A stretch of 40,529 nt of DNA from contig CACKVV010000003.1 in assembly GCA_902603665.1 (NCBI GenBank), positions 1-40,529 on the forward strand, given 5' to 3'. Below, piece after piece: positions 16,681 through 25,260 of the stretch. Both the position numbers and the translations under genes were made by a program. The notes beneath the pieces are model-generated. The model saw only the letters and a program-made list of their open reading frames with translations, was not told the origin of the DNA and ran no database searches. How positions within the stretch are numbered: the first letter of the stretch is position 1; each line of letters opens with the position of its first letter. Origin of the DNA: an uncultured Pelagibacteraceae bacterium. GTDB lineage: Bacteria > Pseudomonadota > Alphaproteobacteria > Pelagibacterales > Pelagibacteraceae.

Positions 16681-17508
16681 TTATTTTTTTCTAATTTTAT
16701 CAGCCTTATAAACACCTAGAACGTGCATATCTTCACAATGTAAACCTAATTCTTTTAATGAATTTTTAATTTTATCATCTTCTATATGACCCTCAATATC
16801 ACATAGAAAAAAAAAGGAGGAAAAAGAATTCTTTTCAGGAAAACTTTGTAATTTTGTCAAATTTACCCCATTTAATGCGAAACCTGATAGCGCAGAGTAT
16901 AATGCAGCAGGTTTACTTTTAAGTTTAAATAAAAACGATGTTAAAAAATCTCCTTTATTAAATTCTGGCTGATAGATATCTTTTCCCATTAGTAAAAATC
17001 TTGTTACATTATTTTCATCATCTTGAATATTTTTTTTTAAGACTTCTAAATTATAAATTTCAGCACTTAGTATTGAGGCAATTGCTGATTTAGTTTTATC
17101 TTTATCTTCTGAAATATACTTAGCAGATCCAGCAGTATCAGCTCGTACATTTTCATTTAAATTATATTTTCTAATAAATTTGGAGGATTGACTCAATGCT
17201 TGAGCATGTGAATATACATTTTTAATTTCATTTATTTTAGAGCCTTTTATTCCAAGTAAATTGTGTTTTATTGGAAAAAAATGTTCCTCATAGATATTTA
17301 ACCTATATTTGAAAATCAAATACTCAACACCTATATTTCCTGTTGTTTTATTTGACTCTGGTATAATTGCTTTAATTTCATTATTCTCACTTGATTTTTC
17401 AAAGCATTCATCAAATGTTTTGCAAGAAATAGTTTCACAATCTGGATACATTTTTTTTGCACAGCTTTCGCTGTAACTTCCAGGTATTCCTTGATAAGCA
17501 ATTTTCAT
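16681..17508 (-). CDS. pheA: Prephenate dehydratase
   Basis: Converts prephenate to phenylpyruvate for phenylalanine synthesis. The 275 residues are a monofunctional PDT domain (IAYQGIPGSYSE at 3-14; NNVTRFLLMG near the domain end with the TRF motif) followed by an ACT domain (LTSFLFKLKSKPAALYSAL onward) for phenylalanine feedback. No chorismate mutase domain is present. The usual PxENSxxG motif reads PESNKTTG (50-57), so Glu is displaced by one position and Ser replaced by Lys. It is three bases from kdsB and probably in the same transcript. Confidence 0.93.
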   Translation of the reverse strand: MKIAYQGIPGSYSESCAKKMYPDCETISCKTFDECFEKSSENNEIKAIIPESNKTTGNIGVEYLIFKYRLNIYEEHFFPIKHNLLGIKGSKINEIKNVYSHAQALSQSSKFIRKYNLNENVRADTAGSAKYISEDKDKTKSAIASILSAEIYNLEVLKKNIQDDENNVTRFLLMGKDIYQPEFNKGDFLTSFLFKLKSKPAALYSALSGFALNGVNLTKLQSFPEKNSFSSFFFLCDIEGHIEDDKIKNSLKELGLHCEDMHVLGVYKADKIRKK

Positions 17509-17511
17509 ATT

Positions 17512-18261
17512 TTATTTCTTATATTCCATTAAATTTTTTAATTCCACATAATCCTCTTTTGTATCAACTCCGATTGGTATTGTTTTTGCATAAGTTACAT
17601 CAATATTTATACCATTCTCTAAAGCTCTTAATTGTTCAAGTTTCTTAACTTTTTCATTCTCAGTTTGATTTAATCTTACAAATTTTTTAAGAATAGGTTT
17701 TTTGTAAATATAAATACCTATATGTTGGTATATATAATTATTTTTTTTAGCGTCAATAATTCTCTCAAACTTGACCGCCCTTGAAATACTTTTTTTTTGC
17801 AAATCTTCTTGGGTTACAACTTTAACTATGTTTGAGTTGCTATATTTATCTTGCTTAGATGTATCTATTTTACATGCTAGTGTTGCTAGATCTGAATTAT
17901 TATTTACTGTTTGAAAATTTAAATTTTTAATATCAGATATATCAATAAGCGGCTCATCTCCTTGCAAATTAATTATGTAATCAACTTCATTTTCTAATTT
18001 AATTTTCTCGAGAGCCTCTGCAATTCTATCCGTACCAGTATTATGTTCTTTGCTTGTAAGTATTGATTTTCCTCCATTTTTTTGAACTTCACTTATGATT
18101 TCTTCATCGCAAGTAGTTACAAAAACATCTCCAATTCCACACTCAATTGCCTTTTCATAAACATGCATAATGATCGATTTATTATTAATTTTTAAAAGAG
18201 GCTTGTTTGGTAGTCTTGTAGCTCCGAGCCTAGAAGGAATTAAAATTATACTTTTTGCCAT
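17512..18261 (-). CDS. kdsB: 3-deoxy-manno-octulosonate cytidylyltransferase (CMP-KDO synthetase)
   Basis: Activates KDO with CTP for attachment to lipid A. The 249 residues have the nucleotidyltransferase start IILIPSRLGATRLPNKPLL (~5-23), TSKEHNTGTDRIAEAL and INLQGDEPLID, all characteristic of KdsB. With kdsD (23524-24501) it shows that the organism makes a KDO-containing LPS core. It is the first gene of a minus run with pheA and is divergent from the cytochrome c gene across 98 bases containing a perfect hairpin. Confidence 0.96.
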   Translation of the reverse strand: MAKSIILIPSRLGATRLPNKPLLKINNKSIIMHVYEKAIECGIGDVFVTTCDEEIISEVQKNGGKSILTSKEHNTGTDRIAEALEKIKLENEVDYIINLQGDEPLIDISDIKNLNFQTVNNNSDLATLACKIDTSKQDKYSNSNIVKVVTQEDLQKKSISRAVKFERIIDAKKNNYIYQHIGIYIYKKPILKKFVRLNQTENEKVKKLEQLRALENGINIDVTYAKTIPIGVDTKEDYVELKNLMEYKK

Positions 18262-18276
18262 AAATTTTAAGTATTA

Positions 18277-18293
18277 TGCGTCTTTCAGACGCA
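18277..18293. repeat. Perfect 7-bp inverted repeat with a 3-base loop between kdsB and the cytochrome c gene
   Basis: TGCGTCT - TTC - AGACGCA. It sits 16 bases upstream of the kdsB start and 67 before the cytochrome c start. It is markedly GC-richer than its surroundings. A terminator is unlikely since both flanking genes read away from it; it may be an operator or a 5' leader hairpin of kdsB. Confidence 0.6.
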
Positions 18294-18359
18294 AAATTAA
18301 AAATTAAATTTAGTATTTTTTAAGTTTATCATGTTATACGACCATATTAATTAAAAATC

Positions 18360-18899
18360 ATGGACTCATTTGAAGTAAATAAAATTATTGCTGCAGTGCT
18401 GCTTGTGGCTCTATTAGTTATCGGTATTGGAAAAATAGCTGACATTGTATTCTTTATAGAAAAGCCCGAGAAAGCTGGTTACAAAGTTGAATTACCTGAT
18501 TCAGAAAATAGTTCTCAAGGTGTGAAAGCTGCTGAGGTTGAAGAAGTTGATATTTCAGCTCTTTTAGCACTTGGTACAGTTGAACATGGAGAAAAGGTTT
18601 TTAAAAAATGTACTGCTTGTCATGTAGTAAATAAAGGTGGTGCAAATAAAATTGGACCAGTGCTTTATGGTGTATTAGGAAGACAAGTTGCGGCGATCAG
18701 TGATTATAAATATTCAAAAGCAATGGCGAGTTATGATAAAAATTGGACTTTTGAAGAAATGAATGGTTATTTAAGAAAACCTCAATCTTACATAAAAGGT
18801 ACTAAAATGGCATTTGCGGGTTTAAGAAAAGAAAAAGATAGAGCATCTGTTATACTTTACTTAAATCAAAATTCAGATAATCCACTTCCTTTACCTTAA
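18360..18899 (+). CDS. Membrane-anchored c-type cytochrome (CycM / cytochrome c552-like)
   Basis: Electron carrier expected to link the bc1 complex to the terminal oxidase at the periplasmic face of the inner membrane. An uncleaved N-terminal membrane helix (~8-32, IIAAVLLVALLVIGIGKIA) is followed by an acidic linker and one class I cytochrome c domain. Haem attachment is C84-T-A-C87-H88 and the axial Met is M150 (GTKMAFAGL). The fold motif GPVLYGVLGR follows the haem site. It resembles alphaproteobacterial CycM. Its end overlaps the convergent argF by nine bases. Confidence 0.92.
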   Translation: MDSFEVNKIIAAVLLVALLVIGIGKIADIVFFIEKPEKAGYKVELPDSENSSQGVKAAEVEEVDISALLALGTVEHGEKVFKKCTACHVVNKGGANKIGPVLYGVLGRQVAAISDYKYSKAMASYDKNWTFEEMNGYLRKPQSYIKGTKMAFAGLRKEKDRASVILYLNQNSDNPLPLP

Positions 18900-19820
18900 T
18901 TTATCAAAACAATACAACAAAATACTTTTTTGAACATGAACTCTATTCGATGCTTGTTGCCAGACATGAGATTTTTTTCCTAAGAATACTTTATTTGTAA
19001 CTTCATTTCCTCTAGGTAAACAGTGAAGAAAAATTACATTTTTTTTTGCGCTATTTAATAATTTTTCATCTATTTTAAATTTTTTAAATTCTTTAATTTT
19101 TTGCTTTATATTTACACGATCGTTCAGAGAGATTACTTTATCTGAAAAAATTACATCAGCATTTTTTACTGCTTTTTTTGGGTCATGAAAAATATTAATA
19201 TTCCTTTTGTTCTTCTTAACCCAATCCATAACAAACTTTTTAGGTTTATAATTTTTTGGACATCCAACATTTAATTGAAAAGAAAATTTCACACTTGCGG
19301 CAATCAAACTATTTAGAACATTATTACAATCACCTATCCAAGATATATTGAGTTTTGAAATTGGTTTTTTTTTTATTTCCTCAACTGTAAAAACATCTGA
19401 AAGAATTTGTGTAGGATGAGATGATGGACTTAAACCATTAATTACTGGAATATTTGAGTATTTACAAAATTCTTGTATTTTATTATCACTATCAGTTCTA
19501 AGCATAAAACCATCACCATAAGTAGACAGAATTTTGGCTGTATCTGCAAGGCTCTCTCCGCCTTTGCCCAAATGTATTTCTTTAGATTTTAAAGTTAATG
19601 TACCACCCCCTAATTGTTTAATTGCAAGATAAAAACTTAATCTTGTTCTAGAACTAGGTTTTTCAAACATTTGTATTAATAACTTTCCACGTAGTGGTTT
19701 ATCTTTATCAATATCAAGTGTACTTAAATTTTTTCTAATTTTTTTTCTTTTTTTTGCATTTTCTAAGATTTTTCGAAGATCTTGTGATGGTATATCTTTT
19801 ATATTTATAAAATGTTTCAT
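18891..19820 (-). CDS. argF: Ornithine carbamoyltransferase
   Basis: Makes citrulline from ornithine and carbamoyl phosphate in arginine synthesis. The carbamoyl-phosphate site is FEKPSSRTR (52-60), with Ser in place of the common Thr of STRTR. HPTQ is at 135-138 and the ornithine-site motif LHCLPRG is in the C-terminal domain. At 309 residues the length is normal. Its start overlaps the argD stop by four bases, so argD-argF is a coupled arginine operon. Confidence 0.96.
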   Translation of the reverse strand: MKHFINIKDIPSQDLRKILENAKKRKKIRKNLSTLDIDKDKPLRGKLLIQMFEKPSSRTRLSFYLAIKQLGGGTLTLKSKEIHLGKGGESLADTAKILSTYGDGFMLRTDSDNKIQEFCKYSNIPVINGLSPSSHPTQILSDVFTVEEIKKKPISKLNISWIGDCNNVLNSLIAASVKFSFQLNVGCPKNYKPKKFVMDWVKKNKRNINIFHDPKKAVKNADVIFSDKVISLNDRVNIKQKIKEFKKFKIDEKLLNSAKKNVIFLHCLPRGNEVTNKVFLGKKSHVWQQASNRVHVQKSILLYCFDKLR

Positions 19821-20992
19821 ATTTTATAATTTTCACAAACTTTTCTTATTATTTTTAAAGCAATCTTAATCTCTGATTTTTTCACATTGAGTGGAGGCAA
19901 AATTCTTATTACATTTTCTGCCGCGCGTATTGTAAGCAACTTATTGTCGATTAATTGTTGTATAAATTTTGTCTGGTCAAAATTTAATTGTAAACCAATT
20001 AATAAACCTCTGCCTCTTACTTCTTTAATAATTTTAGGAAATTGTACTTTGAATTTATTTAATTCTAAATGAAAAAATTTTGACAATTTTTTAACATTTT
20101 GTAGAAATCCTTTTTTTAAAATTTGATCAAGTACTGCATTGCCAACTGTCATTGCTAAGGGATTGCCACCAAATGTTGAACCGTGAGTTCCGGGCAACAT
20201 TCCTTTTGCAACTTTTTTTGTCATTAAAACTGCACCAATTGGAAACCCTCCACCGATACCTTTTGCTATAGGTACGATATCAGGTTTTACTTTCGCAGAC
20301 TCGAACGCAAGAAAAGTACCTGATCTTCCAATACCACACTGAACTTCATCCAAAATAAGCAAAATACCTTTTTTATTGCAAAGTTTTCTTAACTCTCTGA
20401 TACAAAAATCTGGAATAGTCTTAATGCCACCTTCTCCAAGAATTGTCTCAACCATTATAGCTGCTGTATTTTTGTTTATGAGTTTCTGCATTTTTTTGTG
20501 ATTTCCAAAGTCAAAGTGGTCAAAACCAGGAACTTTTGGTCCAAAGCCCTCTGTCATTTTTTTTGATCCACTAGCATTTATTGCAGCAATAGTTCTTCCA
20601 TGAAATGAGTTTTTAATACATATAATTCTATTTTTGTTTGGCTTTCCAATCGAATAAAAATATCTTCTTGCAACTTTTATAGCTGCCTCTGTTGCCTCCG
20701 CACCACTATTCTGAAAGATTACAGCATCCGCAAATGTATTTTTTGTAAGTCTTTTTGCTAAATTTTCTCCCTCAGGAATTATAAATGCATTAGATACATG
20801 CCAAAGTTTTTTGGCTTGATCTTTTAATTTTCCATACAAATATGGGTTTGCGTGTCCTAGAGAGTTTACAGCTATTCCCTGAACAAAGTCTAAATACTTT
20901 TCTCCTTTTGATGAATAAAGAAAACTGCCAATTCCTTTTTTAAAAGATAAATTTCTTCTTTTATAATTATTTGCTAAAGAGCTTTTATTCAT
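19817..20992 (-). CDS. argD: Acetylornithine aminotransferase
   Basis: PLP enzyme converting N-acetylglutamate semialdehyde to N-acetylornithine; homologues also act as succinyldiaminopimelate aminotransferase. The 391 residues show class III motifs: QNSGAEATEAAIKVARR, NSFHGRT, LILDEVQCGIGRSG and the Schiff-base Lys K244 in PIAKGIGGGFPIGA. It is the first gene of the argD-argF pair and divergent from gcrA across 173 bases. Confidence 0.96.
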   Translation of the reverse strand: MNKSSLANNYKRRNLSFKKGIGSFLYSSKGEKYLDFVQGIAVNSLGHANPYLYGKLKDQAKKLWHVSNAFIIPEGENLAKRLTKNTFADAVIFQNSGAEATEAAIKVARRYFYSIGKPNKNRIICIKNSFHGRTIAAINASGSKKMTEGFGPKVPGFDHFDFGNHKKMQKLINKNTAAIMVETILGEGGIKTIPDFCIRELRKLCNKKGILLILDEVQCGIGRSGTFLAFESAKVKPDIVPIAKGIGGGFPIGAVLMTKKVAKGMLPGTHGSTFGGNPLAMTVGNAVLDQILKKGFLQNVKKLSKFFHLELNKFKVQFPKIIKEVRGRGLLIGLQLNFDQTKFIQQLIDNKLLTIRAAENVIRILPPLNVKKSEIKIALKIIRKVCENYKI

Positions 20993-21090
20993 TAATTGTC
21001 AATTTGTTTAATATTGGTTTTTACAAATCGTTATATTGCAACCATAGGTTATTATTAAATAAATTATTAACTTGTTAAAAAAACCAAAAT

Positions 21091-21117
21091 TTGACTTGTT
21101 TTTAAGTTATTTATGTT
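21091..21117 (+). promoter_or_regulatory. Possible gcrA promoter
   Basis: TTGACT (21091-21096) is a good -35 match. The best downstream -10-like hexamer is TATGTT (21112-21117), giving a short 15-base spacer. Evidence is modest because AT-rich DNA yields many -10-like sites. Confidence 0.35.
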
Positions 21118-21119
21118 TC

Positions 21120-21130
21120 AACATAATGTT
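21120..21130. repeat. Inverted repeat AACAT-A-ATGTT upstream of gcrA
   Basis: Perfect 5-bp arms about a single central base, 35 bases before the gcrA start and just after the putative -10. This spacing would suit a small dimeric operator, but the short length makes chance occurrence possible. Confidence 0.35.
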
Positions 21131-21145
21131 ATATAAATAATATAA

Positions 21146-21160
21146 ACTACAAAATGTAGT
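21146..21160. repeat. Inverted repeat ACTAC-AAAAT-GTAGT immediately upstream of the gcrA start
   Basis: Perfect 5-bp arms with a 5-base spacer, ending five bases before the ATG at 21166 and covering the position where a ribosome binding site would lie. It could form a leader hairpin or be a protein site. Confidence 0.4.
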
Positions 21161-21165
21161 AAGTT

Positions 21166-21657
21166 ATGAGCTGGACAGAAGAAAAGGTCAATAAATTAAA
21201 AGAGTTATGGGGTAAAGGCCAAACTGCGAGTCAGATTGCTGAGATAATTGGTGGTATCAGCAGAAATGCAGTTATTGGTAAAGCTCATAGGCTTAATCTG
21301 TCTGCAAAAATAAAAACTAGATCAGCTATTAATTTTAACAATTCTCAAAAAGTGAATGAGAACAGCACCGCAAGAAGAGGAAGAAAAAGTAGATTTAGAT
21401 CTTTACTTTTAGATAAAGATTTTGAACCAGCAAAAAATTTGCAGCTTGAAGAACTTACTGAAGATACTTGCAAGTATATGGAAGGACATCCAGATGAAAA
21501 AAACTCATCTTTTTGTGGAAGGAAAACTGTTGAAAAGTTTTCGTACTGCCCACTTCATTTAATGATTGTTTTCCAACCAAAAGGTAAAAAAGAAGATGTT
21601 GTTGAAAAAGACGATGATGTTCCGCAGTTTATAGAAAAAAAAATTAAATCAGCCTAA
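21166..21657 (+). CDS. gcrA: GcrA family cell-cycle transcriptional regulator
   Basis: Alphaproteobacterial regulator that binds sigma-70 RNA polymerase and reads the adenine methylation state of GANTC sites. The 163 residues start with the diagnostic helix-turn-helix MSWTEEKVNKLKELWGKG then SQIAEIIGGISRNAVIGKAH. A basic linker follows (ARRGRKSRF). The C-terminal domain has conserved Cys/His residues (EDTCKYMEGHP, SFCGRKTVEKFSYCPLH). The chosen ATG gives the canonical N-terminus. A CcrM methyltransferase partner is not in this window. Confidence 0.95.
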   Translation: MSWTEEKVNKLKELWGKGQTASQIAEIIGGISRNAVIGKAHRLNLSAKIKTRSAINFNNSQKVNENSTARRGRKSRFRSLLLDKDFEPAKNLQLEELTEDTCKYMEGHPDEKNSSFCGRKTVEKFSYCPLHLMIVFQPKGKKEDVVEKDDDVPQFIEKKIKSA

Positions 21658-21932
21658 TTTAAAATCTTATCTTTAGCCTTTTTAAATTCCTCATCTGAAA
21701 TAATGCCCTGCTCTTTGAGTTTATTTAAATTATTAATTTGATCAATTAAATTTGAATTAGAGTTTGAGATGTCTTCATTCTCTTCGATACCACTTATAGC
21801 TATTTTTTCATCTTCAGATTTATTTTTCATATTTTGTTTTGCCTCTATACCTCTACTTATAGCCTTGCTAGATATTATTATAACTGTAGCAAAAATTATT
21901 ATTGCAATACCAAAAACCAAATAGTTTAACAT
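21654..21932 (-). CDS. Small membrane protein with C-terminal SHOCT motif
   Basis: A 92-residue protein with one N-terminal membrane helix (~3-24, YLVFGIAIIIFATVIIISS), a polar linker, and a C-terminal short SHOCT segment (INNLNKLKEQGIISDEEFKK). SHOCT motifs are often found at the ends of membrane or secreted proteins and may mediate oligomerisation. Its first base coincides with the last base of the neighbouring NDUFA9-like gene, so the two are probably co-translated. Function unknown. It converges on gcrA with a four-base overlap. Confidence 0.75.
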   Translation of the reverse strand: MLNYLVFGIAIIIFATVIIISSKAISRGIEAKQNMKNKSEDEKIAISGIEENEDISNSNSNLIDQINNLNKLKEQGIISDEEFKKAKDKILN

Positions 21933-22894
21933 TAGGTCACCTCTTGATTATTTTTTCTAGTGTATTGGCCACCAGATCTCCAATTATAACTATATTTTTC
22001 TATCTCATCTTCAAACTTTTTATTTGCTTTTAATCCAAGATCAAAGTTAGTTTTATATTTTTTCGTAGGAATGTTATCATATTTCAATAGAACCAATTGA
22101 TCATAAGTTAACAAAGGTTTTGGCAAAAGTCCTAAAAAAACTGCTGTCATTTTTGCAATCGGTAAAGGCATTGGAATTAGTAGACGTTTTTTTTGTATTG
22201 ATTTTAATATTTTTTTTAAAATTTCTTTAAATGTCAATATCTCGGGGCCGATACACTCTATTGTTTCATTTTTAATATCATTTGAAATTATTTGGTATAT
22301 AATTTCAGCCAGGTCTGAAACATGTATAGGAACAAATTTTGTTTCACCATTATAATATAATGGCATAAACGGTAGTTTGGATAATAAAGACATAAAATTT
22401 GTTGTAAAGTTGTCATCAATTCCATAAACAATTGAGGGTTTAAGAATTAAAGAATTTTTAAAATTTTTTTTAACATTGTTTTCTCCATCTAGTTTACTTT
22501 TTGCATAAATACTATTTGGAGCGTTTTCTACTCCCAAAGCTGAAACATGAATGAATTGATCAATTTTTTTTTCTTTAGCAATTTTAGATAGAATATTTGG
22601 GAAAATTGAGTGTATCTTATTAAATTGGCCTTTTTTTGTTTCATACAAAATACCAATAAGGTTAACGCATATTGAGCAGGTATTGAATAAATCCTTAATT
22701 TTTCCCTCATCAAGGCTATCCAATTCTACCAATTCTAAATATCCTGGATTAGCTTGAGTTTTTAATTGAAGGCCTTTCTGATGAATATTTCTTGTAACAG
22801 CAACTACTTTGTAGTTATTTTTAGTTAGTTTCCGAATAAGATTTCGCCCAATATTTCCTGTAGCGCCAAAAACTAGAATTTCTTTATGTTTCAT
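21932..22894 (-). CDS. NDUFA9-like NAD(P)-binding protein (atypical short-chain dehydrogenase, complex I associated)
   Basis: Extended short-chain dehydrogenase/NmrA-like fold of 320 residues. The N-terminal Rossmann motif is ILVFGATGNIGRNLIRKL (~6-23), with NLIGILYE and HVSALGVENAPNSIYAKSKL marking the NDUFA9-like (complex I 39 kDa) group common in Alphaproteobacteria. The YxxxK pair is present in SIYAKSK. Members are thought to bind NADPH structurally; a catalytic role is uncertain. It is divergent from rnd across only 17 bases. Confidence 0.85.
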   Translation of the reverse strand: MKHKEILVFGATGNIGRNLIRKLTKNNYKVVAVTRNIHQKGLQLKTQANPGYLELVELDSLDEGKIKDLFNTCSICVNLIGILYETKKGQFNKIHSIFPNILSKIAKEKKIDQFIHVSALGVENAPNSIYAKSKLDGENNVKKNFKNSLILKPSIVYGIDDNFTTNFMSLLSKLPFMPLYYNGETKFVPIHVSDLAEIIYQIISNDIKNETIECIGPEILTFKEILKKILKSIQKKRLLIPMPLPIAKMTAVFLGLLPKPLLTYDQLVLLKYDNIPTKKYKTNFDLGLKANKKFEDEIEKYSYNWRSGGQYTRKNNQEVT

Positions 22895-22911
22895 ATATAT
22901 ACTTTTCTAAA

Positions 22912-23523
22912 ATGAATGTAGATATTAAATTACATAAGTTAGATTTACCAGATGATTTAGCTTTTAGTGACAAAATTGCAGTCGATTGTGAATTCATGGG
23001 TCTTAATGTTGAAAGAGATAGATTATGTTTAGTTCAAATATCAAGTGGCAAGAATGATGCCCATATTGTTCAATTGGATAAAGAAAATTATAACGCACCA
23101 AATTTGAAAAAGCTTTTAACAAACAAAAGTATTAACAAAATTTTTCACTTTGCTAGGGCAGATTTGCTATTTATAAAAAAATATTTAAAGATAAATGTTG
23201 AAAATATAAATTGTTCTAAAATAGCATCAAAATTAGCTAGAACGTTTTCTGATAAGCATGGATTAAAAGATCTTATAAAAGAATTTATTGGAGTAGATGT
23301 AAGCAAACAATTACAAACTTCTGATTTTGGAGGAGTGCTCTCAGAAAAACAAATGAAATATTGTGCAAATGATGTAATATATTTACACAAAATTTTTGAG
23401 GGGCTAGAAAAAATTCTAATACGTGAAAAAAGAATAGACTTATATAAAAACTCAATTAAATTTATATCAACCAGAGTTGATCTAGATCTTGCATCATTCA
23501 AGGATGATATCTGGTCTCATTAA
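22912..23523 (+). CDS. rnd: Short ribonuclease D (DEDDy 3'-5' exoribonuclease)
   Basis: 3'-5' exoribonuclease expected to trim tRNA and other stable RNA ends. Exonuclease motifs: ExoI VDCEFMGLNVERDRLCLVQI (D and E), ExoII IFHFARADLLF, and ExoIII YCANDVIYLHKIF (Y-x3-D). At 203 residues it contains the catalytic domain only; the HRDC domains of full-length RNase D are absent, as in a subset of alphaproteobacterial proteins. It is the first gene of the long plus-strand run and abuts kdsD with no gap. Confidence 0.92.
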   Translation: MNVDIKLHKLDLPDDLAFSDKIAVDCEFMGLNVERDRLCLVQISSGKNDAHIVQLDKENYNAPNLKKLLTNKSINKIFHFARADLLFIKKYLKINVENINCSKIASKLARTFSDKHGLKDLIKEFIGVDVSKQLQTSDFGGVLSEKQMKYCANDVIYLHKIFEGLEKILIREKRIDLYKNSIKFISTRVDLDLASFKDDIWSH

Positions 23524-24501
23524 ATGAAAAAAACCAAATATAAAAAAATAGCAAAAGATGTAATTCAAAATGAAATAGAGGGTCTAAAAAAACTTAAGTC
23601 ATCTATTGGAAAATCTTTTGATCAAGTCATTAAAACTATTCTTGGATGCAAAAATGGTAAAATAATTGTGTCTGGTGTCGGTAAAAGTGGAATTATCAGT
23701 AAGAAGTGGGCCGCAACATTTTCATCTACTGGAACACCTTCTTTTTTTATGGACGCCTCTAATGCGTCTCACGGTGATATGGGACAAATAAATTCAAATG
23801 ATGTGGTTATATTAATAAGTTTAAGTGGATCCTCATCTGAGCTTAAAAATATTATTCAGTACTGTTCTAGAAATAGAAGCATAAAACTAATAGGTATAAC
23901 TGCAAATATAGATTCTTTACTATATAAAAACTCAGACATTAAGATTTTAGTTCCAAATGTAAAAGAAGCTGGTCCAGGTAGTTTCGTTCCAACAACTAGT
24001 ACAACAAATCAATTGGCTCTAGGAGACGCAATAGCAATTACTTGTATGATTGCAAAAAACTTTGGAAAGTTAGATTTTAAAAAATATCATCCATCTGGAT
24101 CTTTGGGAGTAAAACTTAAAACAGTTGGAGACATTATGTTGAAAGGTAATAAAATACCATTTGTAAAAGAAAATATTACAATGGTAAATGCGTTAAAGAT
24201 TATAACAGACAAAGGACTTGGAGTTTTATTTGTTAGAAAAGATGATCGTACTACTGGGATTTTAACAGATGGTGATTTAAAGAGAATTAGTCAAAGAAAA
24301 ATGGATTTTCAAAAGTTAAAAATTAAATCTCTTATGAAAAAGAATCCAATAAGTATAGAAAAAGATACATTGGCTGCAAAAGCACTTGAAATAATGAATA
24401 CTAAACGGATAACAAGTTTATGTGTTCATAAAGGGAAACAAAAAAACAAAACAATTGGGGTTATTCACATACATAATATTTTAAATGCAAATATTTATTA
24501 G
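23524..24501 (+). CDS. kdsD: Arabinose-5-phosphate isomerase (KdsD/KpsF type)
   Basis: Interconverts ribulose-5-phosphate and arabinose-5-phosphate, the first KDO-pathway step. The 325 residues hold a SIS domain (VSGVGKSGIISKKWAATFSS, DASNASHGDMGQI, LISLSGSSSELKNII) and two C-terminal CBS domains (from VGDIMLKGNKIPFV, and from IKSLMKKNPISIEK). The motif HPSGSLGVKLKTV links the domains. It directly abuts lptC with no intergenic base, and pairs functionally with kdsB elsewhere in the window. Confidence 0.95.
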   Translation: MKKTKYKKIAKDVIQNEIEGLKKLKSSIGKSFDQVIKTILGCKNGKIIVSGVGKSGIISKKWAATFSSTGTPSFFMDASNASHGDMGQINSNDVVILISLSGSSSELKNIIQYCSRNRSIKLIGITANIDSLLYKNSDIKILVPNVKEAGPGSFVPTTSTTNQLALGDAIAITCMIAKNFGKLDFKKYHPSGSLGVKLKTVGDIMLKGNKIPFVKENITMVNALKIITDKGLGVLFVRKDDRTTGILTDGDLKRISQRKMDFQKLKIKSLMKKNPISIEKDTLAAKALEIMNTKRITSLCVHKGKQKNKTIGVIHIHNILNANIY

Positions 24502-25260
24502 ATGTCTCTCAAGTCTTCAATTCAGGTAATTATATTAATAATTATTTTCATAATTATTGGGGGAGTTTATTTAAAGTATTTTTCTAGTAAAAATATTTTA
24601 GTAAGTGAAAATCTTGAGAAAACTGAAGAAAATTTTGAAAAAATTTTTACAAATGATGAGAATATTAAAAAAGAAAATTCTGTAAGTCAAAAAGCTAAAA
24701 CAGAAAATAAATTGGATGAAGAAAGAAATACAAATGACTTAGTGTCCTCAAAAAAAAATGTTTTGGTCAAAAACAAAAATCTGGAAAATAATAAAAGTTT
24801 AATAAATAACAAAAATGAAATGCCTAACATCGTAAAAGATGTGGAATATTTGACAACAGATAAAAACGGAAATAAATATAAAATTTTAGCAACTTCTGGA
24901 AGAACAAATAAAAGTAATATTAACATTCTAGATCTTGAAAACGTAAACGGTGAAATCACTTCAGATAAAAGATCTAGTATATATATAACTTCAGATTTTG
25001 CTGAATATAATTCATCCTCACTAGAATCGAAATTTTACACTAATGTAATTATTAATTATGAAGATAAAAAAATAACTTGCGAAAAATTTGATATAAATAT
25101 GGATACCAATGTTGCAATAGCTTATAATAATGTTGTGGTAACCGATCCAAAGTCAATAATGAAAGCAAATAATATAACACTAAACATTGAAACTAAAGAA
25201 ATTGAAATCAATCCAGAAAAAAATAAAAAAAATAAAGTTAAAATCAAAACGATACAGTAA
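24502..25260 (+). CDS. lptC: LptC-like LPS transport protein
   Basis: Bitopic periplasmic protein expected to pass LPS from the LptBFG extractor towards LptA. One N-terminal membrane helix (~9-25, VIILIIIFIIIGGVYL) is followed by a low-complexity Lys/Asn/Glu linker (~30-110) and an LptC/OstA-like beta domain (~112-245) with repeating segments such as GEITSDKRSSIYITSDFAEY and ITCEKFDINMDTNVAIAYNN. Identity rests on fold-like features and on the kdsD-lptC-lptB context; sequence similarity is low. The 252 residues are longer than classical LptC, mostly due to the linker. The lptA gene normally found between lptC and lptB is absent here. Confidence 0.8.
   Translation: MSLKSSIQVIILIIIFIIIGGVYLKYFSSKNILVSENLEKTEENFEKIFTNDENIKKENSVSQKAKTENKLDEERNTNDLVSSKKNVLVKNKNLENNKSLINNKNEMPNIVKDVEYLTTDKNGNKYKILATSGRTNKSNINILDLENVNGEITSDKRSSIYITSDFAEYNSSSLESKFYTNVIINYEDKKITCEKFDINMDTNVAIAYNNVVVTDPKSIMKANNITLNIETKEIEINPEKNKKNKVKIKTIQ

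Noticed and set aside
24590-24830. Lys/Asn/Glu-rich stretch in lptC as a tandem repeat
   Set aside because: The segment is compositionally biased linker without a regular repeat unit.
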